Part shown: one piece after another, positions 47,494 through 57,310 of the stretch
Layout of the letters: the number at the start of each line of letters is the position of its first letter
Numbering within the stretch: the stretch's first letter is position 1
Assembly (NCBI RefSeq): GCF_012277295.1
Contig: NZ_CP051156.1
Coordinates: forward strand, 1,431,539-1,495,538
Origin: Wolbachia endosymbiont of Ctenocephalides felis wCfeT
GTDB taxonomy: Bacteria; Pseudomonadota; Alphaproteobacteria; Rickettsiales; Anaplasmataceae
Length of the DNA stretch: 64,000 nt
Direction: 5' to 3'
Made by a program: the position numbers and the translations under genes
The notes under the pieces: generated by a model
What the model saw: only the letters and a program-made list of their open reading frames with translations
Told to the model about the DNA's origin: nothing
Database searches by the model: none

Positions 47494-47886
47494 TTAGAAC
47501 CAGCTTACTTGTTTTTGATTCTCACACAATTCATTTACTGCGTTGAAGGTTAACTGATGTAAAGCATCTATATTAGCTTTTAAAACATTAACTTTTGCTT
47601 CTTTAAGCTGACATTGAAAGTCATGTGTTAGCTTGTTTAATTCAGCGTTTAAATGACCTTGCACTTCTGATCTGTATCCAGCAATAAGATCGTCTATACT
47701 GCTTATAACTTCCTTTTTAATTCCTTCAAGATTGTAATCTCGCACTGTTTCAAATTCTTCCAGTAGTTTGTTAAATTTGTTTTCTAATTGTACAAGATCT
47801 TTTTTAGTAGCAGAAGCATCAAAGATACCATAAGGTGCAGGGATTGTCTTTTTGCCGAAGCTGTGTTTAGTGTGATATTTTGTCAT
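47494..47886 (-). CDS. small coiled-coil protein, paralogue of the truncated neighbour
   Basis: 130 residues. No known family. DLVQLENKFNKLLEEFETV and LNKLTHDFQCQLKEAKVNVL are heptad-like, so it is probably an extended helical protein. The last ~50 residues (LxxLxxxFxCxxxEAKxNxLKA) match the remnant at 48050-48219, showing a tandem duplication. Upstream (47887-48000) the sequence is nearly all A and T with small inverted repeats, likely the promoter region. Confidence 0.75.
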   Translation of the reverse strand: MTKYHTKHSFGKKTIPAPYGIFDASATKKDLVQLENKFNKLLEEFETVRDYNLEGIKKEVISSIDDLIAGYRSEVQGHLNAELNKLTHDFQCQLKEAKVNVLKANIDALHQLTFNAVNELCENQKQVSWF

Positions 47887-48015
47887 AGTGTGACTCCTTT
47901 AAGTTTAAATATACAAGTTAATATTATAATATATTAGTGTTAATATTATACTAATAAACATATAATATTAATAAACTTATATTTATTTAAAATGAGTCTA
48001 ATGAAATTGAAGATA

Positions 48016-48037
48016 GGGAATCTTGACAAAGATTCCC
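48016..48037. terminator. hairpin after the truncated paralogue
   Basis: Arms GGGAATCTT and AAGATTCCC with a 4-base loop, followed on both copies by CGCTGTAGTATGATTAGAA. Second copy of the hairpin at 47460-47481. Confidence 0.6.
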
Positions 48038-48049
48038 GCTGTAGTATGA

Positions 48050-48219
48050 TTAGAAAAGGTAAGAAGCTGGTTCTGTACACACTTCATTTTTTGCTAGGGT
48101 AATTAGTGATTCTGCATTCTCATAAAAATTATCTGCAGTAGCTTTTAAAGTATTGGCTTTTACTTCTCTAAATTCACATTCAAAGTTTTGTACTAGATTG
48201 CTTAATGCATTATCTAAAA
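48050..48219 (-). pseudogene. 3' remnant of a coiled-coil paralogue, cut by IS66 copy C
   Basis: Reads LLDNALSNLVQNFECEFREV then KANTLKATADNFYENAESLI to its stop. It matches the C-terminal part of the gene at 47494-47886 (same F-x-C and KxNxLKA positions). The N-terminal part is missing: upstream is IS66. The open frame extends into the IS and could begin at an IS-derived ATG at 48295, but that would be a chimera. Across the IS lies tRNA-Met rather than the missing half, so DNA was lost or moved. Confidence 0.8.
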
Positions 48220-49680
48220 GTATCCATTCAGGTGTATGGCTTAAGAAGCAATAGCCAGTAGGTTTTGAAAAGGATTTAACTTCTTTTGCCTCCAAGTCAA
48301 GTACAATGAAATTATCCTCTCAAGAAACATATTTCCCCGTTTCGATTGTGTAAAATATGAAACTTTTCGGTAAACAACGTAATGCCGAATCTGTCGCTCA
48401 GCATAGTTGTTTGTCAGTGGAATATTTTCTGGATCGTCCAAAAATTTCCACATCATCAGATCCGATTTCATGATATTTTTTGCTACTCGAGACGCTCCAA
48501 TTGCCTCGGGTAAATTTGATATATTCTTTAAGTAATATCTCGTTCGCTTGCGTAATTTTCTTGCTCTTCTTATGAACCTTAATGTGTCTATTTCATCCTT
48601 TAACAGAGCTTTTTTCAATGCAAATAATTCAGTAGCAACATTCCTTAAATAATACCCCAAAACTTTCACTTCGCTATTCCAACTATGAGACAACCTTTCA
48701 AAATCTCTTGCTAAATGTGCCCAACAGACCTGCCTTTTCTTGCTGGAAAAGTAGTTGTAAGCTGCATATCTGTCGGTCACTACTAGGTTGTTATTCTTTC
48801 CAAATTTACTATTTTCCAGGACTTTCATCCCTCTTGACTCTGTCAATTTGATCACACTTCCTATTTTGCTCGCAAACATCCAGCACCAGCCCTGTTTACC
48901 TTTGTTGTAATGGCTAGTTTCATCGATATGTAAAATTTTGCTCTTGCTTACCTCTTCCTCAATTTGCTCATATGCTTCTTGGCATTTTTCTGCCACTCTA
49001 GCCTCGCTATTTGATACACTACCGACGCTGATATCCAGGTTGAAAATGTCCTTTATAATATTTGCCACTTCTTTTTTCGAATTCTTGTAAAATCCACTTA
49101 ATGCTGTAATTACTGACTTAACTCTTGGACCAAATGTGTCCGCAGTTACTCCTTCTTGTAGCTTGCTACTTTTTCTTTTTCCACATCTTTTGCAACGTCC
49201 ATGCTCTAGTTGATATTCAACTACATACGGCTTGATTTCCGGCAAATCGACCTTTTGATGAGTATACGGATCTTTTGATACCGCAATTTCTCCTCCGCAC
49301 TCACACGTATTGGGCAGTTCTATTTTTACCATCTCATCTGCCTCCATTTTAGGGCGGTAACTGCCTTTATGTCCAACCTGTGCTCCTACTTTCCTGTCAC
49401 TTTTTGGCTTATTTTCCCTCATCTTATATAATTCTTTGGAGCTTGGTATAGATGAATTTTTTGAATTTAAGCCAAGCCTTTCTTTTAACTCAGCGTTTTC
49501 GATCCTTAGCGCTTTATTTTCTGCTTTAAGCTCTTCTATTTTTGTTTCTAACTTTTCTATAGTCTGCTTAAACTTTCGCAAAATTCTAAAAGATCAACCA
49601 TATTACCTCACAGCCACTCTAGTTTACCTTTTTAGCATTCCTTGTCTACTCTTTATTTTACCGCCCGGCTGAATGGATAC
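48220..49680 (-). mobile_element. IS66-family element, copy C (1461 bp)
   Basis: GTATCCATTCAG ends, minus orientation. Flanks TTATCTAAAA (left) and CTTGATAATT (right) do not match, so no target duplication. One side is a truncated gene, the other a tRNA region. This fits recombination with another IS66 or an adjacent deletion. Confidence 0.94.
48241..49581 (-). CDS. IS66 transposase TnpC, copy C
   Basis: 446 residues, intact, almost identical to copy B (an N for S in the GL(N/S)SKNSS segment and a T for A in the VI(T/A)ALSGF segment). All DDE residues are present. TTG start as in the other copies. Confidence 0.94.
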   Translation of the reverse strand: MRKFKQTIEKLETKIEELKAENKALRIENAELKERLGLNSKNSSIPSSKELYKMRENKPKSDRKVGAQVGHKGSYRPKMEADEMVKIELPNTCECGGEIAVSKDPYTHQKVDLPEIKPYVVEYQLEHGRCKRCGKRKSSKLQEGVTADTFGPRVKSVITALSGFYKNSKKEVANIIKDIFNLDISVGSVSNSEARVAEKCQEAYEQIEEEVSKSKILHIDETSHYNKGKQGWCWMFASKIGSVIKLTESRGMKVLENSKFGKNNNLVVTDRYAAYNYFSSKKRQVCWAHLARDFERLSHSWNSEVKVLGYYLRNVATELFALKKALLKDEIDTLRFIRRARKLRKRTRYYLKNISNLPEAIGASRVAKNIMKSDLMMWKFLDDPENIPLTNNYAERQIRHYVVYRKVSYFTQSKRGNMFLERIISLYLTWRQKKLNPFQNLLAIAS

Positions 49681-49703
49681 CTTGATAATTCATTATGGTA
49701 AAA

Positions 49704-49779
49704 TGGTGGCTGAGGAGGGACTTGAACCCCCGACCAAGAGATTATGATCCTCCTGCTCTACCAACTGAGCTACTCAGCC
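49704..49779 (-). tRNA. tRNA-Met (CAU)
   Basis: On the minus strand a full cloverleaf can be drawn: acceptor GGCTGAG/CTCAGCC, D stem GCTC/GAGC, anticodon stem GGAGG/TCTCT around ATCATAA with CAT at 34-36, T arm with GGTTCAAGTCCC, and encoded CCA. The G1-C72 pair argues against initiator tRNA. It is either elongator Met or the Ile tRNA whose C34 is changed to lysidine; the body fits Met better. It starts at the last base of the purB stop codon, so it may be processed from the same transcript. Confidence 0.92.
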
Positions 49780-51071
49780 TAATTGAAAACCTTGCTATAT
49801 ATGTGGTCTATATGCTTTGTATAATAAGCAAAATCAAATAATGATTCAAGTTTTTCAGTATTGATAATCTCAAGTAAGAACTTATCTGTTTTCAACTCAG
49901 TAAGAAAATCACTGTTATTTTGCTTAACTTTCATCGCGTTGCTCTGCACGATTTTATATGCCTCTTCTCTTGTTAAGCCACTATTTACCAACTCAAGCAG
50001 TACACGTTGCGAAAAAACTAAACCTTTTGAAGAATTTAAATTTTTTTCGATATTTTCCTTATGAACAACTAGATTATCTATCAAATCTGTTAACCGAACT
50101 AGAGCAAAATCCATTGCTATGCAAGCATCAGGGGCAATGCATCTTTCTACAGATGAGTGCGATATATCTCGCTCATGCCATAGAGCAACATTCTCCAGCG
50201 CAGGAAATACATAACTGCGTACCAAACGTGATAATCCTGTCAAATTCTCACTTAGAATAGGATTGCATTTGTGTGGCATAGCAGAGCTTCCTTTTTGTCC
50301 AGTGGAAAAATATTCAGAAACTTCGTTAACTTCAGTTCTTTGCAAATGGCGAATTTCAACTGCAACATTTTCTATTGAACTTGCAATCACTCCTAAAACT
50401 GAAAAAAACATAGCATGTCTATCACGAGGAATAACTTGAGATGAGATAGTTTCAGGTATAAGTCCCATTTCCTTCGCTATATATTCTTCAACAAATGGAT
50501 CAACATTTGCAAAATTACCAACTGCACCTGATATCTTACAAGTCGAGATTTCTTTTTGTGCGTTAATCAGTCTTTGTCTACTACGCTCAAATTCAGCATA
50601 AAATCTAGCAAATTTTAGTCCAAGAGTAGTTGATTCTGCATGCATACCATGACTGCGCCCAGCACATACGACATTTTTATATTCCTCAGCTTTCTTCTTT
50701 AAAGCTACAAGCAAATTCTCAAGGTTTTTAAGTATAATATCACACGATTCTTTTAGCTGCACTGCAAGACAGGTATCAAGCACATCAGAACTCGTCATTC
50801 CATAGTGGAGATAACGAACATCAATACCTGCTGTTTCAGCAATGTAAGTAAGAAAAGCTATGACATCATGCTTTACAGTTGATTCAATTTCATTAATACG
50901 TTCAATGTTAAACTGAATAGTGCTAGAGAGCTTTTCAGCAACATTTTCTGGAATAACCTTAAGCTTTGCTTGTGCTTCGCATGCTAACCTTTCTATTTTA
51001 AACCATATATTAAATTTGTTATTTTCCTCCCAAATGGAGGACATTTCCTTACAACTATAACGAGGAATCAT
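49779..51071 (-). CDS. purB: adenylosuccinate lyase
   Basis: 430 residues. Superfamily signature SSAMPHKCNPILSENLTGL (about 255-275) carries the catalytic serine loop; HYGMTSSDVLDTCLAVQL and GRSHGMHAESTTLGLKFA are the other two conserved regions. It splits SAICAR and adenylosuccinate in purine synthesis. Its ATG overlaps the end of rplI by 4 bases, so it is the last gene of rpsF-rpsR-rplI-purB, and its stop overlaps tRNA-Met by one base. Confidence 0.97.
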   Translation of the reverse strand: MIPRYSCKEMSSIWEENNKFNIWFKIERLACEAQAKLKVIPENVAEKLSSTIQFNIERINEIESTVKHDVIAFLTYIAETAGIDVRYLHYGMTSSDVLDTCLAVQLKESCDIILKNLENLLVALKKKAEEYKNVVCAGRSHGMHAESTTLGLKFARFYAEFERSRQRLINAQKEISTCKISGAVGNFANVDPFVEEYIAKEMGLIPETISSQVIPRDRHAMFFSVLGVIASSIENVAVEIRHLQRTEVNEVSEYFSTGQKGSSAMPHKCNPILSENLTGLSRLVRSYVFPALENVALWHERDISHSSVERCIAPDACIAMDFALVRLTDLIDNLVVHKENIEKNLNSSKGLVFSQRVLLELVNSGLTREEAYKIVQSNAMKVKQNNSDFLTELKTDKFLLEIINTEKLESLFDFAYYTKHIDHIYSKVFN

Positions 51072-51634
51072 TTCTGATCAGCTTCATTACTGCTTACAGC
51101 TTCTTCATTTGCATCTTGCTCTGTTTCTTGCTGGCTAGACTTCTGACTTTGTAATTTTACTTGCTTTAATTCATTAGCATCTGTTTCTGACCTAACAACG
51201 TGCACAGAAATTGGTACAATTACTTCACTATGCAACTCTATATTCACATTATAATCACCTAAATTTCTTATTTTTATTCCATTAAAAGATATATTTCGGT
51301 GGTCTATTTCATATTCTTGTTCTTGAGATAGAGACCTTGCAATTTCTCTTGTTGTTACAGAACCAAAGATTTTACCATCTTCTGAAGCTTGCTTTACCAG
51401 TATTACAAACTTACCAGCAAAAGATGCAGCTAGCTCATTTGCTGAATTTAATTTCTTCATATTTTCTTTTTCTAAAAAAGAGCGCTGCTCCTCTAGTTTT
51501 GCTACATTTTCTTTATTAGCCTTTATTGCCTTTTTTTGTGGAAAAAGAAAATTACGCGCATAGCCAGGCTTTACCTTTACAATTTCACCTAACTTGCCAA
51601 GGGTTCTTATATTTTCCTTTAAAATCACTAACAT
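51068..51634 (-). CDS. rplI: 50S ribosomal protein L9
   Basis: 188 residues. The N-terminal domain with the L9 signature (GKLGEIVKVKPGYARNFLFP) is followed by the long helix (ENVAKLEEQRSFLEKENMKK) and the C-terminal RNA-binding domain (GKIFGSVTTREIARSL). The last ~40 residues (QKSSQQETEQDANEEAVS) are an extra acidic, low-complexity tail. L9 binds 23S rRNA near the L1 stalk. Confidence 0.97.
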   Translation of the reverse strand: MLVILKENIRTLGKLGEIVKVKPGYARNFLFPQKKAIKANKENVAKLEEQRSFLEKENMKKLNSANELAASFAGKFVILVKQASEDGKIFGSVTTREIARSLSQEQEYEIDHRNISFNGIKIRNLGDYNVNIELHSEVIVPISVHVVRSETDANELKQVKLQSQKSSQQETEQDANEEAVSSNEADQK

Positions 51635-51641
51635 AAACTAC

Positions 51642-51920
51642 CTAAATTTTTTTAGTACAGTAAGGAACAAGAGCTAAAAAACGTGCTCTTATAACTGCTA
51701 AACGCAATTTTCTTTGTCTTTTTGCACACACACCTGTTAATCTTCTAGGCAATATTCTGCCATAATCAGAGGTAAACTTAGATAATAAATCTGTGTTTTT
51801 ATAATCTATATCCTCATCTCTTGACTCAGCAAGAGGACAAACTTTAGAACGCCTAAAACCAGTCCTATTATTTACAGACACATAAGAATTATTGGCATTG
51901 TTCCGCCTCTTTATCATCAT
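51642..51920 (-). CDS. rpsR: 30S ribosomal protein S18
   Basis: 92 residues. Core [20 protein letters not shown], then [20 protein letters not shown], the S18 signature. It pairs with S6 on the platform of the small subunit. Its start overlaps the S6 stop by 4 bases and rplI follows after 7 bases. Confidence 0.97.
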   Translation of the reverse strand: MMIKRRNNANNSYVSVNNRTGFRRSKVCPLAESRDEDIDYKNTDLLSKFTSDYGRILPRRLTGVCAKRQRKLRLAVIRARFLALVPYCTKKI

Positions 51921-52681
51921 GAGTTTTGTTCCTCAGATTGTTTATTCATCATATTAGATTTACCTTCAAAAAATTTATCAACTTGTACAGATAAGTGACG
52001 AATTACATTTTCGTTAAGTTTTATCCTACGCACAAACTCATCCATAATGCTTGAAGTAGAGCTTACACACATCATACAGTAATGGCCACTTTTTGTCTTG
52101 TTTATTGGATATGCAAAATCCAATAAACCCCAATATTCATATTTAACTAGCCCTGAAGCCCCAATATTTTCCACAAGTATTTCTAGCGCTCTACTTACAC
52201 TTCCTATATTGAAATCCTTAAAAATGCTTAGAAAAATTTTTATTGTGTGTTCTATAATACTTTCCTTAACAGCTTTTACCATTTTATGAATAAAAGTACT
52301 TTTAGTCATTTGTTTACTAACTTCTGGGAACTTTTCTGTTACTCCTAAATCCTTTAATTCATCCTTTAATTCTTTATCAATTTTCAACTTTATTTCTTTT
52401 AAATTTGAAAAATCTTCTTCCAAATCAACCCACAAAATTTTTGTAAGACTTTCCAAGAAATCACAGTAGGAAACTAAACTCTCTTGAATCTTCCGAGCAT
52501 TCGCTTCTAACTCTTGTTTTGTAAGTTTATTATTCCACTTTTCTAGAATACTTTTTACTTGCTGAAAAATAACATCTGACTTGATGTTTTTTAATGAAAC
52601 ACCGAGCTCCTGAGCCATTCCTTCTACTTCTTGTTGGAGTAACCCCTGCTGTGCTATAAAAGTAAATTCATAAAGATTCAC
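51917..52681 (-). CDS. rpsF: 30S ribosomal protein S6 with a large internal insertion
   Basis: 254 residues; S6 is normally 95-140. Residues 1-25 ([20 protein letters not shown]) are the first strand and helix of S6. Residues about 160-240 ([37 protein letters not shown], then [14 protein letters not shown]) are the rest. Between them lie ~135 residues that are helical and charged ([39 protein letters not shown]) and have no ribosomal counterpart. The frame is continuous and the operon is intact, so the protein is probably made as one piece. It heads rpsF-rpsR-rplI-purB. Confidence 0.9.
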   Translation of the reverse strand: MNLYEFTFIAQQGLLQQEVEGMAQELGVSLKNIKSDVIFQQVKSILEKWNNKLTKQELEANARKIQESLVSYCDFLESLTKILWVDLEEDFSNLKEIKLKIDKELKDELKDLGVTEKFPEVSKQMTKSTFIHKMVKAVKESIIEHTIKIFLSIFKDFNIGSVSRALEILVENIGASGLVKYEYWGLLDFAYPINKTKSGHYCMMCVSSTSSIMDEFVRRIKLNENVIRHLSVQVDKFFEGKSNMMNKQSEEQNS

Positions 52682-52729
52682 TATCTCTTCCTTTAATACT
52701 GATTAAATATTTCATTATATATGAGTTTT

Positions 52730-55700
52730 TTATATAAGCAAGTTATTTGTGTTAATTTCTACTCCTTTAATCCAGCTAAAATTAGAAATTTCATAAATAA
52801 CTTGAGGGGCAAGTGAATATGAACCTGGCAATAAGATACTGACTTTATTTTTTTCAAGAATAAATTTTAGCATTATCCTAGTTTTTCCTTCATCTTTTAA
52901 CACTGCGTTCAACTCTGTTGCAGCTTTTTGCGAATCTGAGCATTCAGTAGTCAGAACCAGTTCTTTTATCATAAAAGTAATCCTTTCTTTAAACTCAGAT
53001 ATGTCCTTTCCAACTAGCCTTGTTGTATTCTCCGAGACTTCAAGATCAATAACGACAAATGTTCCAGGTAAAAATAAATCCCTTTTTTCCTCTATTATAT
53101 TATCATTATAGAACGCTATCTCAGAAACATTATATGGGTCAGAAAGTGTGAGTATTGCAAACCTCCCACGCTCTGAGGTTCTCATACGTGCATTTAATAT
53201 TACTCCCGCAATTTTTGCTGTTTTATTTTTTCCAATAAATCCAATATTTAATTTCTCTAAAAGAGTTGTAAATTTTTTAAGCGGATGGTTGGTCAAATAA
53301 AATCCCAATGAAAATAATTCATGCTCTAATTTTTCTTCTTCGCCAAAATCTTCTATATCTTCAAGTTTTGGTTTTAAAACATCAATATTACCAAATAAAG
53401 CAGCTTGATTTGACTCTTTGTCTTGCTTGTTTTTATTTGCAAAATAAACCAATGTATCCATTGACTCATACAATTGCCTTCTGTTTTTATGCACACTATC
53501 ACATGCTCCAGCCTTAATCAGGCTCTCCAACGCTCTTTTGTTTATTACATGACCTGAATTTTGGATAAATACCCAGATGTCTTTATATGCACTTGAACGT
53601 ATGTCTACTATTCCTTGAGCTATAGAAAAGCCAACATTACGCAGAGCAGCAATTCCATAGCGTATGCATTTGTCCTCTATTGAGAATTCAGCTTGTGATT
53701 TGTTAATATCAGGTGGAAGGACAGTAATACCACTGAATTTGGCTGCATGATAAAATAAATTTAACTTATCTCGATCATCAATATTTAGATTCATTAAAGC
53801 CGTAAAAAATTCCAGTGGATAATTAGCTTTTAGGTAAGCTGTTTGATAGGATATTATCGCATATGCAGCGGCGTGGGATTTATTAAATCCATAACCAGCA
53901 AACTTTGCTACTAGATCAAAAATGTAGCTTGCTCTGTCATAATCAACCCCATTTTTTGTTGCACCTTGAACGAAAAGTTCACGTTGTTTATCCATTTCTT
54001 CCTTAATTTTTTTACCCATAGCACGCCTCAGCAAATCCGCTTCAGCTAAGCTATATCCAGAAAGAATACGTGCTATTTCCATTACCTGTTCTTGGTAAAT
54101 TATTACTCCAAACGTTTCCTTTAACACTCCTTCAAGTAGTGGATGAATATAATCTGGCTTTTCAAGTCCGTGTTTTCTTGCAACGTAAGTTGGAATGTTA
54201 TCCATCGGTCCAGGACGATAAAGAGAGATTAAAGCTATGATATCCTCAATGTAATCTGGTTTTAATTTAATTAGAGCTTCTCTCATTCCAGAGCTTTCAA
54301 GCTGGAATACGCCAATTGCATCGCCGCTTGAGAGCATTTCGTAAGTTTTGCTATCATTTAAAGGAACTGAAGAAATATCAATCTTTTTTTCGTTACGATT
54401 AATTAAGCGGCAAACATGGTCTATTAGCGTCAAAGTACCAAGCCCAAGAAAATCAAATTTTATCAGCCCAGCTTTTTCCACATATTTCATGCTATATTGG
54501 GTGATTGGCAGAGATGAGTTTGGATCATAATACACGGGAACAAAATTTTCTAATTTTTGGTCGCATATTACGATCCCAGCAGCATGAGTTGAAACATGTC
54601 GATATATTCCCTCGAGCTTTAGCGATATATCAAGCAGTTTTGCAATTACTTCATCGCTGTCACGTTCTTTTTGTAAATTTTGGTCCAATTCAATTGCCTG
54701 TGATAGAGTAACTGGATTCACCGGATTGAACGGCACCATTTTAGATATCTTATCTACCTGAGAGTAAGGCATCTGCAGCACCCTACCAACATCGCGCAGC
54801 ACAGCTCTTGCTTGCAATTTTCCAAAAGTAATTATTTGCGCAACATAACCATATTTTTTCTGAACATAATCAACAACTTGGTCTCTTTTTTCTTGGCAGA
54901 AGTCGATATCAAAGTCAGGCATTGAAACACGATCAGGGTTTAAGAACCTTTCAAATATCAGGCCAAATTTTATGGGATCAAGATCGGTAATCTGCAAGCT
55001 CCAGGCAACAATTGATCCAGCACCAGAGCCCCTTCCAGGGCCAACTGGAATACCATTTGCTTTACTCCAGCGAATAAAATCAGAAACTATAAGAAAGTAA
55101 CCAGAGTAATTCATTGAAGTAATTACACTCAGTTCATAATCCAGCCGATCGTAGTATTGCTTAAGGTTGGCATCCATTGAGGATTCAGTATCACCAAGTT
55201 TAGTGTCATTCCAGCGCGTGACGCTGGAATAGGATTGTGCTATACGCAATTTTAACCCAGCAGTGGCCTGTTCTCTTAACTCTTCATTTTCAGTTTTACC
55301 TTTTCCGCAAGGAAATTTAGGCAAAATAGGTTGCCTACTTCTTGTCATATAAGAGCATCTTTGTGCTATTACTAGAGTATTATAAAGCGCTTCTGGAATA
55401 TCGCTGAATAATTGTTCCATTTCTGCCACAGATTTGAAATAGTGCTCAGCAGTCAATTTTTTCCTATTATTTTCCAATGCATAACTTCCTTCTGATATGC
55501 AGGTTAGTATGTCATAAGCCTCATAATCAGACCTATTGGGAAAAAACACATCATTTGTTGCAACTAGTGGAATATTGTTCTTATAGGCAAAATCTATTAA
55601 AATTTCTTCAGATTCTAACTCTTTACTTAAGCCGTGGCGTTGCAATTCAACATATAGGCGGCCATTAAATGCGGCCATTAATTGATCAATTGCTTTTCCA

Positions 55701-56113
55701 TCTTGCTTCAATAATAACTGTGCTAGTATTCCGTCAGTCAAAGCAATCAATCCTGAATTGAAATTTAGTAATTCATCAAAAGTGATGTAAGAAATATCAC
55801 CATCATTTTTACGCTTTTTGAAAGATTCACTAACTAAAGTGACTAAATTGGCATACCCTTGTTCATTTTTTGCAAGCAGCAGTATAGATAAATTCTGGTC
55901 TGAATGTTTTACTATGATATTACACCCAATTATTAGCTGTATCCCTTTGCTTGCTGCGTATTCTGCAAACTCAAGTGAGCCGAATAAATTGCCTGAGTCG
56001 GTCATTGCAACTGCTGGCATCTTATTTCGTATGCACAGGCTGATTAGTTCCTCAATTTTGACAGAGCTTTCAAGTAACGAATAAACGCTATGAACACGTA
56101 AATGTATGAACAT
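52730..56113 (-). CDS. dnaE: DNA polymerase III alpha subunit
   Basis: 1127 residues. N-terminal PHP domain (FIHLRVHSVYSLLESSVKIE), then the C-family polymerase core with VGPGRGSGAGSIVAWSLQI and the catalytic aspartates in PDFDIDFCQEKRD. Next are the GPMDNIPTYVARKHG region, the HhH (SGHVINKRALESLIKAGACD) and the OB domain (IAGVILNARMRTSERGRFAI). It is the replicative polymerase. A palindromic repeat is translated in frame at about residues 294-303 (SVTRWNDTKL), before the polymerase core. Single-gene minus-strand unit. Confidence 0.98.
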   Translation of the reverse strand: MFIHLRVHSVYSLLESSVKIEELISLCIRNKMPAVAMTDSGNLFGSLEFAEYAASKGIQLIIGCNIIVKHSDQNLSILLLAKNEQGYANLVTLVSESFKKRKNDGDISYITFDELLNFNSGLIALTDGILAQLLLKQDGKAIDQLMAAFNGRLYVELQRHGLSKELESEEILIDFAYKNNIPLVATNDVFFPNRSDYEAYDILTCISEGSYALENNRKKLTAEHYFKSVAEMEQLFSDIPEALYNTLVIAQRCSYMTRSRQPILPKFPCGKGKTENEELREQATAGLKLRIAQSYSSVTRWNDTKLGDTESSMDANLKQYYDRLDYELSVITSMNYSGYFLIVSDFIRWSKANGIPVGPGRGSGAGSIVAWSLQITDLDPIKFGLIFERFLNPDRVSMPDFDIDFCQEKRDQVVDYVQKKYGYVAQIITFGKLQARAVLRDVGRVLQMPYSQVDKISKMVPFNPVNPVTLSQAIELDQNLQKERDSDEVIAKLLDISLKLEGIYRHVSTHAAGIVICDQKLENFVPVYYDPNSSLPITQYSMKYVEKAGLIKFDFLGLGTLTLIDHVCRLINRNEKKIDISSVPLNDSKTYEMLSSGDAIGVFQLESSGMREALIKLKPDYIEDIIALISLYRPGPMDNIPTYVARKHGLEKPDYIHPLLEGVLKETFGVIIYQEQVMEIARILSGYSLAEADLLRRAMGKKIKEEMDKQRELFVQGATKNGVDYDRASYIFDLVAKFAGYGFNKSHAAAYAIISYQTAYLKANYPLEFFTALMNLNIDDRDKLNLFYHAAKFSGITVLPPDINKSQAEFSIEDKCIRYGIAALRNVGFSIAQGIVDIRSSAYKDIWVFIQNSGHVINKRALESLIKAGACDSVHKNRRQLYESMDTLVYFANKNKQDKESNQAALFGNIDVLKPKLEDIEDFGEEEKLEHELFSLGFYLTNHPLKKFTTLLEKLNIGFIGKNKTAKIAGVILNARMRTSERGRFAILTLSDPYNVSEIAFYNDNIIEEKRDLFLPGTFVVIDLEVSENTTRLVGKDISEFKERITFMIKELVLTTECSDSQKAATELNAVLKDEGKTRIMLKFILEKNKVSILLPGSYSLAPQVIYEISNFSWIKGVEINTNNLLI
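55205..55230. repeat. palindromic repeat inside dnaE
   Basis: GTCATTCCAGCGCGTGACGC then TGGAAT, a single copy of the 'TTCCAGCG' palindrome, in frame with dnaE. It falls between the PHP domain and the polymerase core, probably a surface loop. Confidence 0.85.
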
Positions 56114-56271
56114 AAATGTTTTAGATCAGTGATAAGAAAATAGCATTGATTTATTTCTGAATACACAAATTTTTGTATCTGTAAAGGTCACCTAATTTGT
56201 TGACACTATTAGTTGTACAGGTTGCTTTAAAATATAAAGTAAATTGCCCTTCAAAGTTGCAACCGGCTGTG

Positions 56272-57102
56272 CTACGCACTACTTAAACGACGCTCTCGGG
56301 TTTTATCAAAGCAAATAACGCCCATTGCAACGGTGAGCTGAGCAACTGCTGCTAATATATAACCGATTACTATAGTGGCAGTTGATGCGGGAGGACCTAT
56401 TGTAAACAATGTAATAGCAACGACAGTGAAATTATTTGTTGCATGAGCAATAGTGACTGGCCAAACAGAATTATCTTTTTCAAATAGCCAGGTGAACATT
56501 ATGGACATTGTACAAATCACAAGAATGTAAGAACACATAATCGGAAATGTAAATCCATCTTTCCATAACATCGCAGATTCAGCTGAGCCAGGGGCAATAT
56601 ATAGTGGTATATGCCATATTGCCCAAATAAAACCGACAATAATTGCTCTTGCATAAAAGTTCGGTATTTGGCTTCTAAGCTTTTTAAGCAGATAGCCACG
56701 CCAACCAATCTCTTCGCCAAGAGAAGTGATAATTAGCATTATAAAAGTCGACAGTAAGATAAAGAATATCTGTACTGCATTAAGATATTTCACTTTCTCT
56801 AACGTGTATACATATTCTCCTGTTGCCACAAATGTGAAAATTAAGATAGCTAGCAGAAGCGCTATAACCCTAGCTGCCAGCATAATCACAAACCCTAATG
56901 AACAGTTCTTTAGAGAACTAAGTTTAAAAAGATCACTTACTCTTTGTTTATTGCAAGCTGTTAGTAAAATTGCAACTAAAGCCGGGATAAATGTTGTAAG
57001 TGCTGCGTATTGTGTAGGTAAACTCCAAGCTATGATACATGTTAATAAATAGGTAATTGCAACAAATAATGTACAATTAACAATGGTTGAATTCATGTGC
57101 AC
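56272..57102 (-). CDS. CPBP-family intramembrane metalloprotease
   Basis: 276 residues, about eight hydrophobic segments. The three CPBP/Abi motifs are present: ITSLGEEIGWRGYLL (EExxxR), FIWAIWHIPLYI (FxxxH-type) and IAHATNNFTVV (HxxxN). Family members include CAAX processing proteases and bacterial immunity proteins; in bacteria the substrate is usually unknown. The first Met is followed by another at residue 3. The gene stands alone between dnaE and IS5 copy 3. Confidence 0.92.
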   Translation of the reverse strand: MHMNSTIVNCTLFVAITYLLTCIIAWSLPTQYAALTTFIPALVAILLTACNKQRVSDLFKLSSLKNCSLGFVIMLAARVIALLLAILIFTFVATGEYVYTLEKVKYLNAVQIFFILLSTFIMLIITSLGEEIGWRGYLLKKLRSQIPNFYARAIIVGFIWAIWHIPLYIAPGSAESAMLWKDGFTFPIMCSYILVICTMSIMFTWLFEKDNSVWPVTIAHATNNFTVVAITLFTIGPPASTATIVIGYILAAVAQLTVAMGVICFDKTRERRLSSA

Positions 57103-57284
57103 ACTAATTTCCTTTCCGCATTATTGATATTTGTTTGGAAGTTGTCAATAGAATATGTTTTCTAGTATAAATAGAGTATTTTTTTTAATTACTATTAATA
57201 ATTGAATTTTTGTGTATATTTCTCCTTATAGTTATGTAAATTGCGCTATTTAGTTGGCACACCTTTCTCGTGTTTCTAAATGGT

Positions 57285-57310
57285 GTCATTCTAGCGCGTG
57301 ACGCTAGAAT
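57285..57310. repeat. palindromic repeat hit by IS5 copy 3
   Basis: GTCATTCTAGCGCGTGACGC then TAGAAT, directly left of IS5; the right part continues after the IS as CGCTAGAATCCAG. It shows the IS went into the palindrome's right arm. Confidence 0.85.

Noticed and set aside
48220..48295. ATG in IS66 for the truncated coiled-coil gene
   Set aside because: It would make an IS-host chimera; the native start is lost.
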